64,000 nt of DNA, from contig CM066039.1 of NCBI GenBank assembly GCA_033557465.1, positions 398,989,440-399,053,439 on the forward strand, given 5' to 3'. Below are positions 10,326-21,231 of this stretch, piece after piece (the stretch's first letter is position 1; each line of letters begins with the position of its first letter). The position numbers and the translations under genes were made by a program. This DNA is from Ichthyophis bannanicus. Lineage: Eukaryota; Chordata; Amphibia; Gymnophiona; Ichthyophiidae. The notes beneath the pieces were generated by a model, which made no database searches, had not been told where the DNA came from, and saw only the letters and a list, made by a program, of their open reading frames with translations.

Positions 10326-12033
10326 TCAATCAATCTCCTGGTGGGCCCGTTTCTTCTTCCCCCGAATGCTTCTCTTGGTGCGCTGCTTGGCGTATTTTTC
10401 ATCTGGGGTTTCCCGCAGCAGCAACCAGCAGAAATCAGCCATCATAGTGGTGTTCCATCTTCCTTGGTACCTTCTCCCTGCATCCTTGATGTCCTGGTGA
10501 AACCTTTCACCTTGTTCTTCACTGTACGCCCCCAAGTTTTCGGGAAAGTAGTTCACATGGGAGTGCAAGAAATGGACTTTCAGGCTCATGTTACAGCCTT
10601 GTTCTTTGAAGGCATTGAGCATCCTGGCAACAATATCCTTATAGTTCTCATCCCGCCTGTTCCAAGAATTTGAGAACAACATCCTTGAAGGAATCCCAGG
10701 CTTCTTTTTCCTTCTCAGACATCGTTTCAGCGAATGCTCCATCTGAAATGAGTTTCCTTATATCAGGGCCAACAAACACTCCTTCCTTTAGCTTTGCTTC
10801 AGAAAGGTCGGGGGAACTTTGAGCAAAGGTACCGAAAGCACTCACCATCTTTTGGAAGGGACTTGATGAATTGCTTAATGAGACCCAACTTAATGTGGAG
10901 AGGTGGTAATAGAATTTTATCACGAGGTACCAAGCTCTCATGAAGAACATTTTTCTCACCGGGTCTCAAATACTCCCGAATTGGCCAGTCTTTTTTCCCC
11001 ACAGTGTAGGTCGCGGGCCCGGCTATCCCACAAGCAAAGGAAGCAGGGATATTTGGTGAAACCGGATTGCTGCCCTAATAGCATGGATAGAATTTTAAAG
11101 TCTCCACAAATCATCCACTTATGCTCATCATAACGAATCTTCTGAAGAATCAGGGCCAAATTCTCGTATTTTTCTTGGAGAATAACAGAGTGAGCAATAG
11201 GAACTGAAGCGAATGTGTTGCTATTATGAAGACCACCACCTTTTATGCTGTCTTTTGACGAATCAATGAACAGCCGCCATTCAGCAGGATCATACTTGAG
11301 TTTAAACTTTTCCATCACTCCGTATATATCGTTGCAAAATACCAAAATCTTCCTCTTTGCTGAAATACTTCAAAAATTGTGTCTCGCGGTTGCGGTACCA
11401 ATAAAAAGTTGTTCCTGGTGACAATAGATTTTTCTGTTTAAGCCGAGAACCTAGCAGTTGGGCAGCATCTTTTGGGAGTCCTAAATCCTGGACTAAATCA
11501 TTCAATTCAGCTTGAGAGAAAAGTTCAGGTTTCGGATCTGGTTCAGTTTCAAACTCGGAAGTACTGGACTCATCGGGAAAAGCCATCTGATGAGTCTCCT
11601 CATGATCAGAACCGTCCACACAAATATGATCCAAAGATTTTGGTGGTTCAGGCACAGGTACTTCGTTGCTATGAGGCATAGGCCTAATTGCTGAGGGAAA
11701 GTTGGGGTAACTTATTACCTTCTTATTTTTTAAGCAAGAGCAAAAATAACAGTCACTGCTGTGGTCTGTTTGTTCACGCCACATCATAGGTATTCCGAAA
11801 CGAAATGCTTGTTTTTTACCTTTCATCCATAAGCGTAGATCTTCCTCACATGTCTTGCACACTTTGTGAGGAGCCCACGGTTTGTCTTGATCGCCTAACT
11901 TCAAACCGAAATAGGTGAAATATACTTTAATAAATGCAGAAATGTTCCTCTGCCACTTTTTCACGGTATATTCCCCACAAATAAAACAAAAACTGTCTGG
12001 AGAGTTGACGCAACCTCTGGCTCTGTGAGCCAT
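10326..12033 (-). pseudogene. Transposase-like protein of unknown family (~570 codons, frameshifted)
   Basis: The likely start is the ATG at 12033, giving MAHRARGCVNSPDSF. Near the N-terminus are C-x2-C pairs (CFICGEY, CKTCEEDL, CYFCSC) suggesting zinc binding. An acidic Glu/Asp/Ser linker follows (~residues 150-200). After a frameshift near 11340 come WRLFIDSSKDS, a D-containing MICGDFKILSMLLGQ block and a KYPCFLCLWDSRA block. After shifts near 11000 and 10850 come a PPLHIKLGL block and, at 10326-10640, a NYFPENLGAYSEEQGERFHQDI block with a basic tail. Several conserved Asp/Glu could form a nuclease site, but I cannot assign a DDE family. Sitting alone between TIRs, it is most simply the transposase. 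Confidence 0.65.
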
Positions 12034-12409
12034 CACAAATACACAGCACTGCAAACTACAACTGTAGTGAACCACTTCGGAATAAAGCTGGATTATGACT
12101 GAGCAAACAAAAAGGTAATAATGAACTTGCAAGAAACTGAAATTTGACAGGAACGTTCATGTCGCAACCACCGTGTTTGAGCGAGCGAACGAGGCGAGGC
12201 GAACAGGAAAGAACATGCGCCAGCGCGAGTACTGGATTTAGCCCCCCGCCTCCCAATTGTCCTGTTAATGTATAAAATGAATACAAAATACTCTAAAATA
12301 TCATGAGGGAGTGTTTCTAGTTAGTTAACCATTACAACCTCTATTTTGGGCCAAGAAAATAAACTGCAGTCGGCTAAAAAGAAATTATGTGAACATTCCT
12401 TATATGGGT

Positions 12410-12538
12410 AAGAAATCAAATTTTGCAAGACAACGTGACGTGATGGAACATTTTGGCTATTTTTCCTGGATTCAGCACCCCAAAATCTATAGGAATCAGT
12501 TGCAAAACTGGAGGCAGTTTTTTGGTAGTGTACCTGTG
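12410..12538. repeat. Right terminal inverted repeat of the DNA transposon
   Basis: Complementary to 9726-9860: ends …TAGTGTACCTGTG at 12538, preceded by GAGGCAGTTT, TGGATTCAGCACC and ACGTGATGGAAC blocks. Pairing with the left end is imperfect, with several gaps. Confidence 0.75.
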
Positions 12539-12541
12539 TTA

Positions 12542-13900
12542 TCGGTTGCCCCATGTTCGGACAATTCTCTGAAAAGCCCAAGGGGCTAGCTCCCACTCTC
12601 CAGGATTGAGAGAGTGTCGGCTGAGGAAGTCTGCTTGCAAGTTCTGCACCCTGGCGATGTGTTGCGCCAAGAGAGCCTGCAGATGTGCTTCTGCCCAGGG
12701 AAGGAGAAGGGCCATTTCCCTGGATACTCCTAGGGACTTGGTGCTGCCCTGGCGGTTGATATGTGTCACTGTTGTTGAATAGAACTCATACCACCCATGC
12801 CTTGAGGAGAGGCAGAAAAATGTCACAATGCCAGGCAGACCACCCACACTTCCAGTCGATTTATGGACCATGGCGCCTCCTGAGTCAACCACGTCCCCTA
12901 CATCGATTGATACTGACAGAGCACCCCACCTGAAGAGACTTGCATCCGTTATCACAGGAGGAGTCTCCAGTGGAAACACCTTTGAGTAGATGGAGCACCA
13001 GCCACCACTGCAGGCTGCATCGGGTCTCCGTTAGGAGCAGCAGACATTTGTCGATTTCCAACATGGGACCAGCACAAAAGAAGAACCCTTTGGAGTGCGC
13101 TCTGGCCCAAGGCACGATCTTGATAGTGGCTGCCGTAGACCCCAGAATCTGTAGGAAATTCCAGACCCTCAGGGCTGTCTGAAGGAACAAATGCAGCAAG
13201 GCTGTGAACTTTCGAAGCCCCTTGTGTTAGAAAGACTTTTCCCTTCACCGTGTCAAAGCGCGCTCCTAGAAAGTTGCTGAGACAGTTGAAGATGACTTTT
13301 GGCAACATTTACCACCCAGCCGAGCTTCGAGGAAAGAAACCACTTGAGTCACTGCCCAATGCACTTCCAGCAGGAAGTCTGCTCAAATGAACCAGTCAAT
13401 CCAGGTAAGGAGGATGTACTCAGATTCCCTGACTGCACAAAGCTGCAACTACTAATCATGACCTTTGAAAAAAGGTATGGAGCCAAGGCCAGGCTGAAAG
13501 GCATTGCACAAAATTGGAAGTGCTGACCCAGTACTGCAAAGCAGAGAAAACGCTGCTGTTTGTCCTTTATGGAAATATGGAAGTAAGCCTCAACCGGATC
13601 TAGAGAGGCAAGGAACTCTCCTGCATGCACCACCTGGATCACCGATTGAAGAGTCTCCATCTGGAAACATGGAACCTGCCAACACCGATTTATGCCTTTC
13701 AGGGTCTAGAATTGGGCGGAAGGCACCATCCTTCTTGGTCACTACGAAATAAATGGAGTAACGCCCGCAGTCTCTTTCTTTGAGACAGGTTGAATAGCCC
13801 TCAAAAGAAGCAGACAGCAGACGATGGAGCGAATCGCCACTCTTCAGTCCTCCACCTAAGGAGACAAATGCCTCGGGAACACTCGAGAACATAACCGTGA
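12542..13900 (-). pseudogene. Reverse transcriptase-RNase H of DIRS B (decayed)
   Basis: From right to left: a YSIYFVVTKKDGAFRPILD block (~13.7 kb), QHFQFCAMPFSLALAPYLFSK (~13.5 kb), a catalytic YLDD reduced to YLD-stop (~13.41 kb), then RNase H with ITDASLFRWGAL and SLNPGEWELAPWAF (12.54-12.98 kb). It stops at the DNA transposon. A one-base deletion just before the insertion shifts the frame relative to the continuation at 9725. Confidence 0.75.
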
Positions 13901-15440
13901 GAGACTTAGAGGACCCACTGATCTAAAGTAATGAGAGACCAGTGACAAGAAAACAGTCAAAACATCCACCTATTGGAGGGATACCTTTGGGCGTACCGCC
14001 CTCCAGAAAGATTTCCTGATGCCGACTGTCCAGCCAGTCAGCAGGAAGGTTTTGCAGGCCCAGCAAACTTGAAAAACTAGTAGTTTTCAGATCCCTTACA
14101 GGCACCCCAAAAGGACTACGTAATCTGGCCAAAAACATCCAGAAGTCGGAGGAAGGCTTACCCCGGCAATAGCGACGAGTGTCATGAAATCTGGAGGTGC
14201 ATCTTGACTTAGGTGAATACTGCCGAGAGGAACGCCTACTAGCAAACTTAGTCTTATCTTCTGGGAGCCACTGGGGGTAGAACTTCCCCCTAGGTCTTTG
14301 ACCAATTTATCAGATCCTCCCCAAACAGAAGCTTCCCTCTGAAGTGAGGTTTGGAGAGGCATGCTTTAGATGCCGAGTGATGACCACTGCCGAAGCCAGA
14401 GCCATCTGCAAGATACTGTGACTGCTGCCACCACTCTCGCCAGGAGGCGCAAAAGATCATAAAAAAGGTATCCACCAAGAACGCTATGACTGATTCCAGA
14501 CGGACCAAATCTGGATCTTCCGGCAGATGCTGAATCCACCTGAGAAAAGCTTGGACCACTAGACCCCCCGCAAACAGAGGCCTGGAGAGAAAGACGAAGC
14601 CAAAAAGGCCACCATGAGAAGAGTCTCAACTTTCCTATCTTGTTTGTCACGAAGTGCTGCACCACTCTCCATGGGAATGGTAGTGTGCTTTGTTACCCCA
14701 GTCACAAGAGCATCCACCTTGGGGTATATTAGCCATTTATCTAAGTCTGGCAACACCCAGAGATAAAAGTTGCCCTAGACAGCGGGGAGACCAGAGGGAG
14801 CTATCCAGAGTATCTCATTCCCGTGACACCATCTATTGCAGCTCTGCCAGGAATGGAAAGGCTCTAGAGGTCTTTCAAATGCCTTGTAATATTGGGTCTG
14901 GCTGAGAAGTAGCAGCAGACTGCAGATCTTGCTGCTCCTGTTAATCTGTCAAATGTAGGGCTTCAACCACCTGCACGATTAGTGCTGGCAACTCCTCTTT
15001 GCAAAAGAAGCAAAAGATCCTGTGCTTCGGCTTGGCCTTCCACAGAAAACTGAGGGCGACCATTCCCCATCCTCCCGATCTGACAAGCCATCGCTCTCCT
15101 CACTAGAGAACAGGCTGTCCTGCAGGGCTTTTGGCCAAGCAGTAGTAGTCCAGGAAATTTCCTTAGGAAACAAACAGAGTATCTATCTTGGATATGTCCT
15201 CTGACCTAAAGCGCTTGTAGGAGGCTGTGCCTGCAGACTGAGGAATCTGAGCTGGGGTATCCACTGTAGATCTGGAAGTATTAGTGTGCCAGAGATCCCA
15301 GGCTTGCCTAAAAAAAAAGTACCAAAAACTGGGTATCCGAGGCATGCAGCAACTCTTGTTGACTGAAAGATTCTGGAGCAAGAGGGGTAAGTGAGGAGAG
15401 GCAGGTTCACCCGCTGGAGGAAGCTGCCTGGGTCCCTCTA
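13901..15440 (-). pseudogene. Gag region of DIRS B (decayed)
   Basis: Minus-strand pieces resemble DIRS gag: a VDALVTGVTKHTTIPMES segment (14.6-14.7 kb) parallels the VVAVTKKTTIPVEG segment of gag in element I (44.4 kb), and FRGKLLFGEDL (14.3 kb) parallels the same motif at 44.8 kb. An acidic Ser/Glu/Asp segment lies near 15.1 kb. Stops and shifts throughout. Confidence 0.7.
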
Positions 15441-15452
15441 GCCCAGGGGTTC

Positions 15453-16072
15453 TCTGAGGCTTTTTAAACTGGGTTTTGAGAGAATTTTTTTTGCGCTATT
15501 TGCCTCTATGCCTTCCCTTCAGCGGTGCATTATCTGCACTAAAACAAGGATTTGCAGGATGGCATTTGTAGTGTGTGCCTTGATCATCCTGGGGAGACGT
15601 CTGTGACATTGGCCAAGGGGGCTCAGGACAGAGGCAGTCCTGCTGCGTGTCCTCAGGGGCTAGAGCAGGGGTTCTCAACCCTGTCCTCAGGACCCTAGCC
15701 AGTCAGGTTTTCAGGATAACCACAATGAATATGCATGGGAGAGATTTGCATATAATGGAGGCAGTGTATGCAAATCTCTCATACATATTCATTGTGGTTA
15801 TCCTGAAAACCCAACTGGCTAGGTGGGTCCCGAGGACAGGGTTGAGAACCCCTGCTCAAGCCCCTGAGGACACACAGCAGGACTGCCTCTGTCCTGAGCC
15901 CCCTTGGCCAATGTCACAGACATCTCCCCAGGATGATCAAGGCACACACTACAAATGCCATCCTGCAAATCCTTGTTTTAGTGCAGATAATGCACCGCTG
16001 AAGGGAAGGCATAGAGGCAAATAGCGCAAAAAAAAAAAAACCCTCTCAAAACCCAGTTTAAAAAGCCTCAGA
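15453..16072. repeat. Near-perfect palindrome, ~210-bp arms, MITE in the centre
   Basis: Left arm 15453-15665 and right arm 15855-16072 are inverted copies. I see two substitutions over most of the length, plus a run-length difference in an A/T tract. The same ~50-codon open stretch appears on both strands because of this. The spacer is the hAT-like MITE at 15666-15854, itself palindromic, so the whole 620 bases could fold as one hairpin. It lies in the 5'/gag part of DIRS B. Confidence 0.9.
15666..15854. mobile_element. Palindromic hAT-like MITE
   Basis: Ends in CAGGGGTTCTCAACCCTG and its complement. CAGnGGTTCTCAA-type ends are typical of hAT (Charlie-like) elements. The interior is also inverted (TCAGGATAACCACAATGAATAT against its complement), leaving a few bases of loop. 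It has no coding capacity. Flanking bases are mirror images, not direct repeats, so no ordinary 8-bp target duplication is visible here. Confidence 0.75.
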
Positions 16073-16861
16073 GGTGCACAGTCTGGCAGTGGAGGCAGAA
16101 ATTAATATATTAAAAGGTGCCCACAAAAGCCCCCCCCCCCCCAAAACAAACAACCACACACCGAACTACTGTAAAATTTCCCACCAAAACGAAATGGCCA
16201 CCGCTAAAAATGAGCTCCCTGAAACCTTAAAACATGCAGAAAAATTACAAAACAGATTCCAGGAGCTAGGGCTGTAAAGAAAGGCCTGGCAATCTACTTC
16301 CGGTGACACTGCCAAGAAAACCCAGGAGCTTCTGGGTCGCCAGGAGTCAGGACTGACTCAAAGGCACACATTGCAAGGACCCTAAATAGGGTGCTTATTC
16401 CAAAAAAACCCCCAAAAAACAAAAAACACACCTGGCCCCAGATCATCCCAATGAAAATCAGGAGGGCCCCCCCCCCCCCGAGACTGAAGATCAACTCACT
16501 GATTGGAACAGAAGCAGTGCAGAGAAGCGAAGGCAGACAAGTCACAGTAGAGGAGAGATGAAGCTGCCAGGGAAGGAAAAAAAACACACACAACTGCAGG
16601 TTCCCCCACGGACTGGCTGCATAGCTCCTCAGGAGCTGAAGCAGGTTTTCTCCCTAGAGAGGGAAGCTCAATCTCAATCTGCCTGCACTCACTCAAAATT
16701 GATTGATTCTATGTGTGTGCACGTAGCTGGGAAACCAGAGGGGCACCTCTTGTGTGCCCTGGGTGCATCCAGCAAGAAATAAAAGGTTTAAGAGAAAAGA
16801 GAACAGAGGAGAACCCCCCCCCCCCCAAAACAACCCACACTACACTCCACATCTGCTGGAG
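16073..16861. other. Leader region of DIRS B with C- and A-rich tracts
   Basis: Non-coding sequence between the palindrome and the right terminal repeat of DIRS B. It contains several poly-C runs (16131, 16470, 16817) and A-rich stretches. No gene is recognised. It probably corresponds to the 5' leader of the element. Confidence 0.45.
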
Positions 16862-17022
16862 ACAGAAATATTGGAGCGCCCTCTATTGGGGGTAGCTAGA
16901 TCTTACCAGGGAATAGCCTATCAGGCTACTGGTATGTTTTGGCTGTCTCCACCATCTGCTGATAGGGGGATTAAACCCACTTGTCTGGACTGGTCTAGCA
17001 GGATGTACTGGAAAGGAGGGAA
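16862..17022. repeat. Right (5') terminal repeat of DIRS B
   Basis: Contains GAGCGCCCTCTATTGGGGG, GCCTATCAGGCTACTGGTAT, GGACTGGTCTAGCAGGATGT blocks. These are the complement of the two halves of the left repeat at 3804-3900 and 8025-8120. Confidence 0.85.
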
Positions 17023-18094
17023 TTTATTGAAGATAAGAGAAAGCAGCAACTCTAGATTTGCTTAGGTTATACTTCCCATCTGCATATAGTCCTCCCCCAT
17101 GCTAAGATCATGAAATTATACCCTTTAGGATGTTAGCATCCTATTACCTCATGTGGGAAGGCATTTGATACTCCACCATTTGGACAAAATATCCCATTAC
17201 CTATTTGCTAATGATTATCCTATAGTCCTCAGATAATCAGCACAGACATCAGCATGAGCCATTAAACAAACTCCCAGAGATTTCTAATGCAATAGGATGA
17301 AGGAAACAAGCCAGGAATATAGAGTAAACACAAGCATAACCTGTAAATTACACCTTCATAAAAGGACAAACCCTGCTTGCTCATTTAAAAGCCAGACAAC
17401 TGTGGCAAGCAATACTGAGAAATTCATGGCCAGCAAAGCAGTATTGTGTATTGGAATGAAGCAGTCCCCATTAAGCTTTGCATCCCAAGGCAGCTGGGGC
17501 AGCTCAAGTATCTAAACCCCTTAGGGAAGGGAGACGCATCAAAAAGCACAACTTACAGACCGTACGAGTCACTACTGTTACCTTAGGACAGGAGTAGAAT
17601 AGGACCAGTAGGGCCCTTAATAAGTGGAAAGGGTAGGTATACTATATAAATGTCATACATCAGAATCCCAGCACTAGTTTTATTCAACTATAATAGAGGG
17701 AAGCCTTTTCTGGTCAATTATAGGTACACCTACTGGTCTAAATATTCCCTTCAAGGGGGGAGGGAGGCCTGCTTATACGTTTAACCTAATTTTGTTCAGT
17801 AGGTGTAGCCAATTCTACTTACCTTGTACTAAGATGTGCTTTTTTTGTACTAGCTAATCTTAAACTAAAACACAAGCATGAGGGGTGGTAAACAGGCAGG
17901 CTTTAGAGATTTGCCACTTTTGAGAAGTGGCACCCTTATCTTCTACCCAGGCTAGATGTTTACCCTCTTAGAGGGTAGTTTACATCAGCACTGAATACAC
18001 TCTACATTGCGAGGGGGGGGTACAAACCAACCAATTGTATTCTGCTTCAACATAGTTCTTGTTACCTCCAGACAGCCAAGCTGCTTGGGGTAAA
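17023..18094. other. Unassigned AT-rich DNA between DIRS B and DIRS C
   Basis: No open frame with recognisable domains and no repeat ends are seen. It may be original locus DNA between CIMIP2A-like and TUBB4B sequences. Confidence 0.4.
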
Positions 18095-18327
18095 CATAGC
18101 TACTCATCTAACAGGTGTTCTCCAGGACAGCAGGAATCTATTCTCACATATGGAAGACATTAGTGCCAATGGAGCCTGCATAGAAGCATTGCCCCAGCTG
18201 TTGAGGAAAGCCTTTGGGAGATGCATCATGCATGGGTGGTCCACTTCCTGCACAAGGGTGCCATCTTGTCTCAGCTAAGATGGTAAAGAAGCAACTCCAA
18301 GGGAAGGAGGGAGGGAGGTTGTAAGGA

Positions 18328-18400
18328 ACAATTCCCGCTGTCTCCAGAAAACTTGTTACAGATGAGTATCTATGCTTTCTCCAGGAACAAGCAGGAAGTC
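18328..18400. repeat. Internal complementary region of DIRS C
   Basis: The first half is the complement of 18095-18135 with several mismatches. The second half (TTTCTCCAGGAACAAGCAGG) is the complement of the element's right end. It lies directly beyond the recombinase remnant on the minus strand. Confidence 0.65.
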
Positions 18401-18416
18401 AGGCCCCAGCTATAGG

Positions 18417-18764
18417 CTACTGAACCTGTAACCAAAAGAAAAATGCCATGGCCAGCAGCAGTTGAGTCCCAAGGGAGAGACTTTTGCAAGACCCAAGTAT
18501 CCAGTGAACACCAGCACTCCAGTAGCCCAAAACACAGAAGGGTTGGAGAGCAGGGAGTTGCCTATACCCCAAAAAGATTACAAAGTACAGCCTGGCTGAA
18601 GGTGCTGTCCTGCTGGACTCCCTCTCCAGGCAGCAGTGAGCTGTGAAGGTATGGACCAAAGACCAGGTGGCAGCCTGGCAGATTCCCATCAACGGGACAG
18701 AATGCAGACTGGCCATAGAAGTAGCCATGGCCCTGATGCAGCATGCCATGATACTGTGGTCCAA
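18417..18764 (-). pseudogene. Tyrosine recombinase C-terminus of DIRS C
   Basis: A 115-codon open segment includes a GICQAATWSLVHTFTAHC block, aligning with the DICRAVTWSSVHTFVKHY end of the DIRS A recombinase. The tyrosine-bearing position is changed (C where Y is expected), so it is inactive. The rest of the enzyme is unrecognisable upstream. Confidence 0.55.
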
Positions 18765-20169
18765 TGGGATCCCTGTGTGCTCCTAGACAAGGGTAACGCA
18801 GTCTGCCACCCAGGTGGACAGAGTTTGCTTAGTCAAAGGGAACCCAGATAGCTGGGGTCATAGGATACAAAAATATAAAGCTTTGTTGGAGGTAGGACAG
18901 GACTCTAGAAATTCAGAGTATGAAGAACTGTCTCCACCCTCCCAGTGGGGGAGGCCTGGGAAAGGTCACCTGCTGAATGAGGTCACCTTCGGCAGAAACT
19001 TGGGTGTGTGGAGCACCACCCTGTTCTTGTAAAACCTTGTTTAAAGGAGGCTGTGCCCGAGCCCAGAGCTTGCTAACTCCGCAAGCTGATCCGAGTGCTA
19101 TTAGGAAGGCAACCTTCCAGGAGAAGTACCATAGATAAGCTACAAGGCTGAAACAGACTTAGTGAGAGAACCACATTAAAAAAGGTCCCATTTCACTGTC
19201 ATAGTGCAGACAGGGAGTTTGGACAACATGAGGCCCCAAGAAAGACAAGGGGCTGATCCAAGAGAGGCTTCCCCCTCAATGAAGTGGTGTTCTCAGAGTT
19301 GGACTTCAGTCCTGTCTACAATAGGTGGCACAGATAGACATTGGAGTACCACATGCACTGAGCAGAAGAACGGGTTCATCTGTTTCTCTATAACAGAGAA
19401 AGATGTTGCCACTTAAAGGTGTATGCCCTCTCTCATGGGGGCCTTCTGAGAGGCCAGGAGGATGTCTTCCATGGCTCATGGAAGGTTGAAGGAGGCTAGT
19501 GCTACCCTTTCAGCAGCCAAGCCATGAGCAAAAGGGATCCCAGGTTGGGGTGTAAGAGTACTCTGCTCTTGTGAGAGTAGTCCTGGGGCTTAGTGGTGCC
19601 ATTGATAAAAAAAGGGGGAACAGGGGTCTGGGCCAGTGAGGGGCTATCAGCACTAGCAACCCTGTCATACCAAGTCAGACTGTTCAGTAGAGGGGGGGGG
19701 GGGGGTGTAACAGGACCACAGGATGAGGAATGCATCTGCTACCACCTGAGATGGTTACAGTCAGTGGGAGCAGAAACAGGGCAACTGCTTATTGACTAGG
19801 CTGGCAAACAGGTCCATGACAAACTCTAGAGCCAGAACAGTCATGAGGCTAATGCTAGGTGCAGGCACCACTCATGCAGCTGGGAGTACCCTGCTCAGCT
19901 TGTCTTCCAAGATATTGTCCTGGCTGAGGAGGTAGACTGCTCTCAGGAACATCCTGCTGTATGTGGCATAAGAGCTGGAGGGCTACTACCTACTGGCAGA
20001 AGTGGTACCACCCTGTTTGATCACACAGAACATTGCAACTTGATTTTCAGTCTGGATTGGCACTGTGTGCTACTGTAGCTGGTGGCAGAAGGATTTGAGG
20101 GCCAGGAATATGGCCCTGATGTCCAGCAGGTTTGATCTGCATGTCAGAGTCCCTCTGGGACCAGCAGCC

Positions 20170-20433
20170 TCATTTCTGGAGGCTCTCGCAATGCACTCCC
20201 CAGCCCATTAGAGAGGCATCTGTGGTGAAGACTTCCAAGCACCCACCCTCTCCAGGAAGGGCATTGCAGCCTGAAGGTGATCTGGATTCTGCCACCATCT
20301 GAGGGAGTCTGCCAGAGGGTGGGTCACATGGACCCTGTCCCTGCTTGTAGCTTGGGTCGAGAGAGAGCAGAGGCACTATTGGGCTGCTCGTGTCCCAGCA
20401 GACAGAAATTAGGTGGGTAGTGTCCTGTACCAT
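20170..20433 (-). pseudogene. RNase H remnant of DIRS C
   Basis: A short frame carries FTTDASLMGWGVHCE, the conserved first block of DIRS RNase H (TTDASL-x-GWGAH-x). No intact RT is seen upstream. This anchors the pol region of element C on the minus strand. Confidence 0.6.
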
Positions 20434-21170
20434 CGCAGCTCCACATCTAGTTCCAAAGGCATGCTGGCCTCTCCTGGGGGAAGATATCTGCCTTTAGGGT
20501 GTCTGGCTACTCCCCTATGAGCTCTAGGCTGAGCGAGTGAGGTAGGACTTTGGGTAGTTTGACAAACCCCAGGTGCTGCAAGGCGTTTGTGCCACCAGAC
20601 ACCTTATGCCTCTGCAACTGTACCCTTTCCCCCTCTCCCCTTTGAGCACCTCTACCCCTCCCTGAATGACTAAGGTCTCTTGAAGCCTGAGTGGGCTATG
20701 GCCAACACAAGGCACTTTGTAAAGATCCTTAGAGACAAGACTAGCTTGAAAGGCAGTACCTTGTATTGGTAGTGTTGTTTCCCAATAAACTGGATATCCT
20801 AAATCACCCCAACCAAGAAAATGTGTAAGCATCCTTTAGATCTAAGGAGCAAAGCCAATCTCCATGCTGGAGGAATGGCAGCAGTGTTCCAATGGAGAGC
20901 ATCTTGAACTTCTGGACCTCAAAGGTCCAGAATGGGCCCCAAGGCCCCCCAGTCCTCATGGGGATGAGGAAGTACCTGGAGTAGAAGCCAGTGTCTCAGG
21001 TGTTTTGGGCCTGGCTCCACTGCTTTGTCCTAGTAGTCCTGCTAGCTTGATGTGAAGGAGAGGCCTGGTGGGCTCTCCTAGGAAGAAAGGGGCAGTGCCT
21101 GATGTGAAAGAGGTAACCCTCCTTAACCTGTAACCCAGGCATCAGTAGTGATGGCTGTCTGTGGGCAAAC

Positions 21171-21231
21171 AGGGCAGGGCAGGGCAGGGCAGGGCAGGGC
21201 AGGGCAGGGCAGGGCCCCCCCCCCCCCCCCC
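21171..21231 (+). repeat. (GGGCA)n pentanucleotide microsatellite followed by poly-C
   Basis: About eight tandem GGGCA/AGGGC units run into a ~17-base C tract. It lies inside the old DIRS C. Confidence 0.95.

Larger units (their letters stand above)
9726..12538 (-). mobile_element. DNA transposon of unassigned superfamily, TIRs plus TTA duplication
   Basis: 2,813 bases bounded by inverted repeats starting CACAGGTACACTA on both ends and flanked by TTA at 9723-9725 and 12539-12541. Inverted similarity continues inward for ~130 bases with gaps (AAACTGCCTC, TGAATCCA and CCATCACGT blocks). Inside, on the minus strand, lies one ~570-codon frame with a few frameshifts. The host DIRS pol frame reads across the site correctly if one TTA is kept, which supports a 3-bp target duplication. 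A TTA duplication recalls PIF/Harbinger and some CACTA-like elements, but the protein does not look like either to me. Confidence 0.8.
3804..17022 (-). mobile_element. DIRS retrotransposon B, complete ends, interrupted by nested elements
   Basis: The left end (from 3804) is the inverted complement of the right end (to 17022). Just inside the left repeat, 8262-8348 holds an internal complementary region: first the complement of the left outer end, then that of the right outer end. That layout defines DIRS elements, which replicate through a circular intermediate and integrate with a tyrosine recombinase. Coding is on the minus strand in the order gag (~15.4-13.9 kb), RT/RNase H (13.9-12.54 kb), recombinase (9.7-8.35 kb), all decayed. 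Three insertions or rearrangements sit in it: DIRS A at 3901-8024, a DNA transposon at 9726-12538 and a palindrome at 15453-16072. Without A and the transposon the element is about 6.3 kb. Confidence 0.85.

Noticed and set aside
15496..16024. Two genes encoding the same ~50-residue stretch on opposite strands
   Set aside because: The identity is produced by the palindrome. Neither frame has independent support.
17297..17515. Possible coding exon between DIRS B and C
   Set aside because: No recognisable motif and no convincing splice pair.
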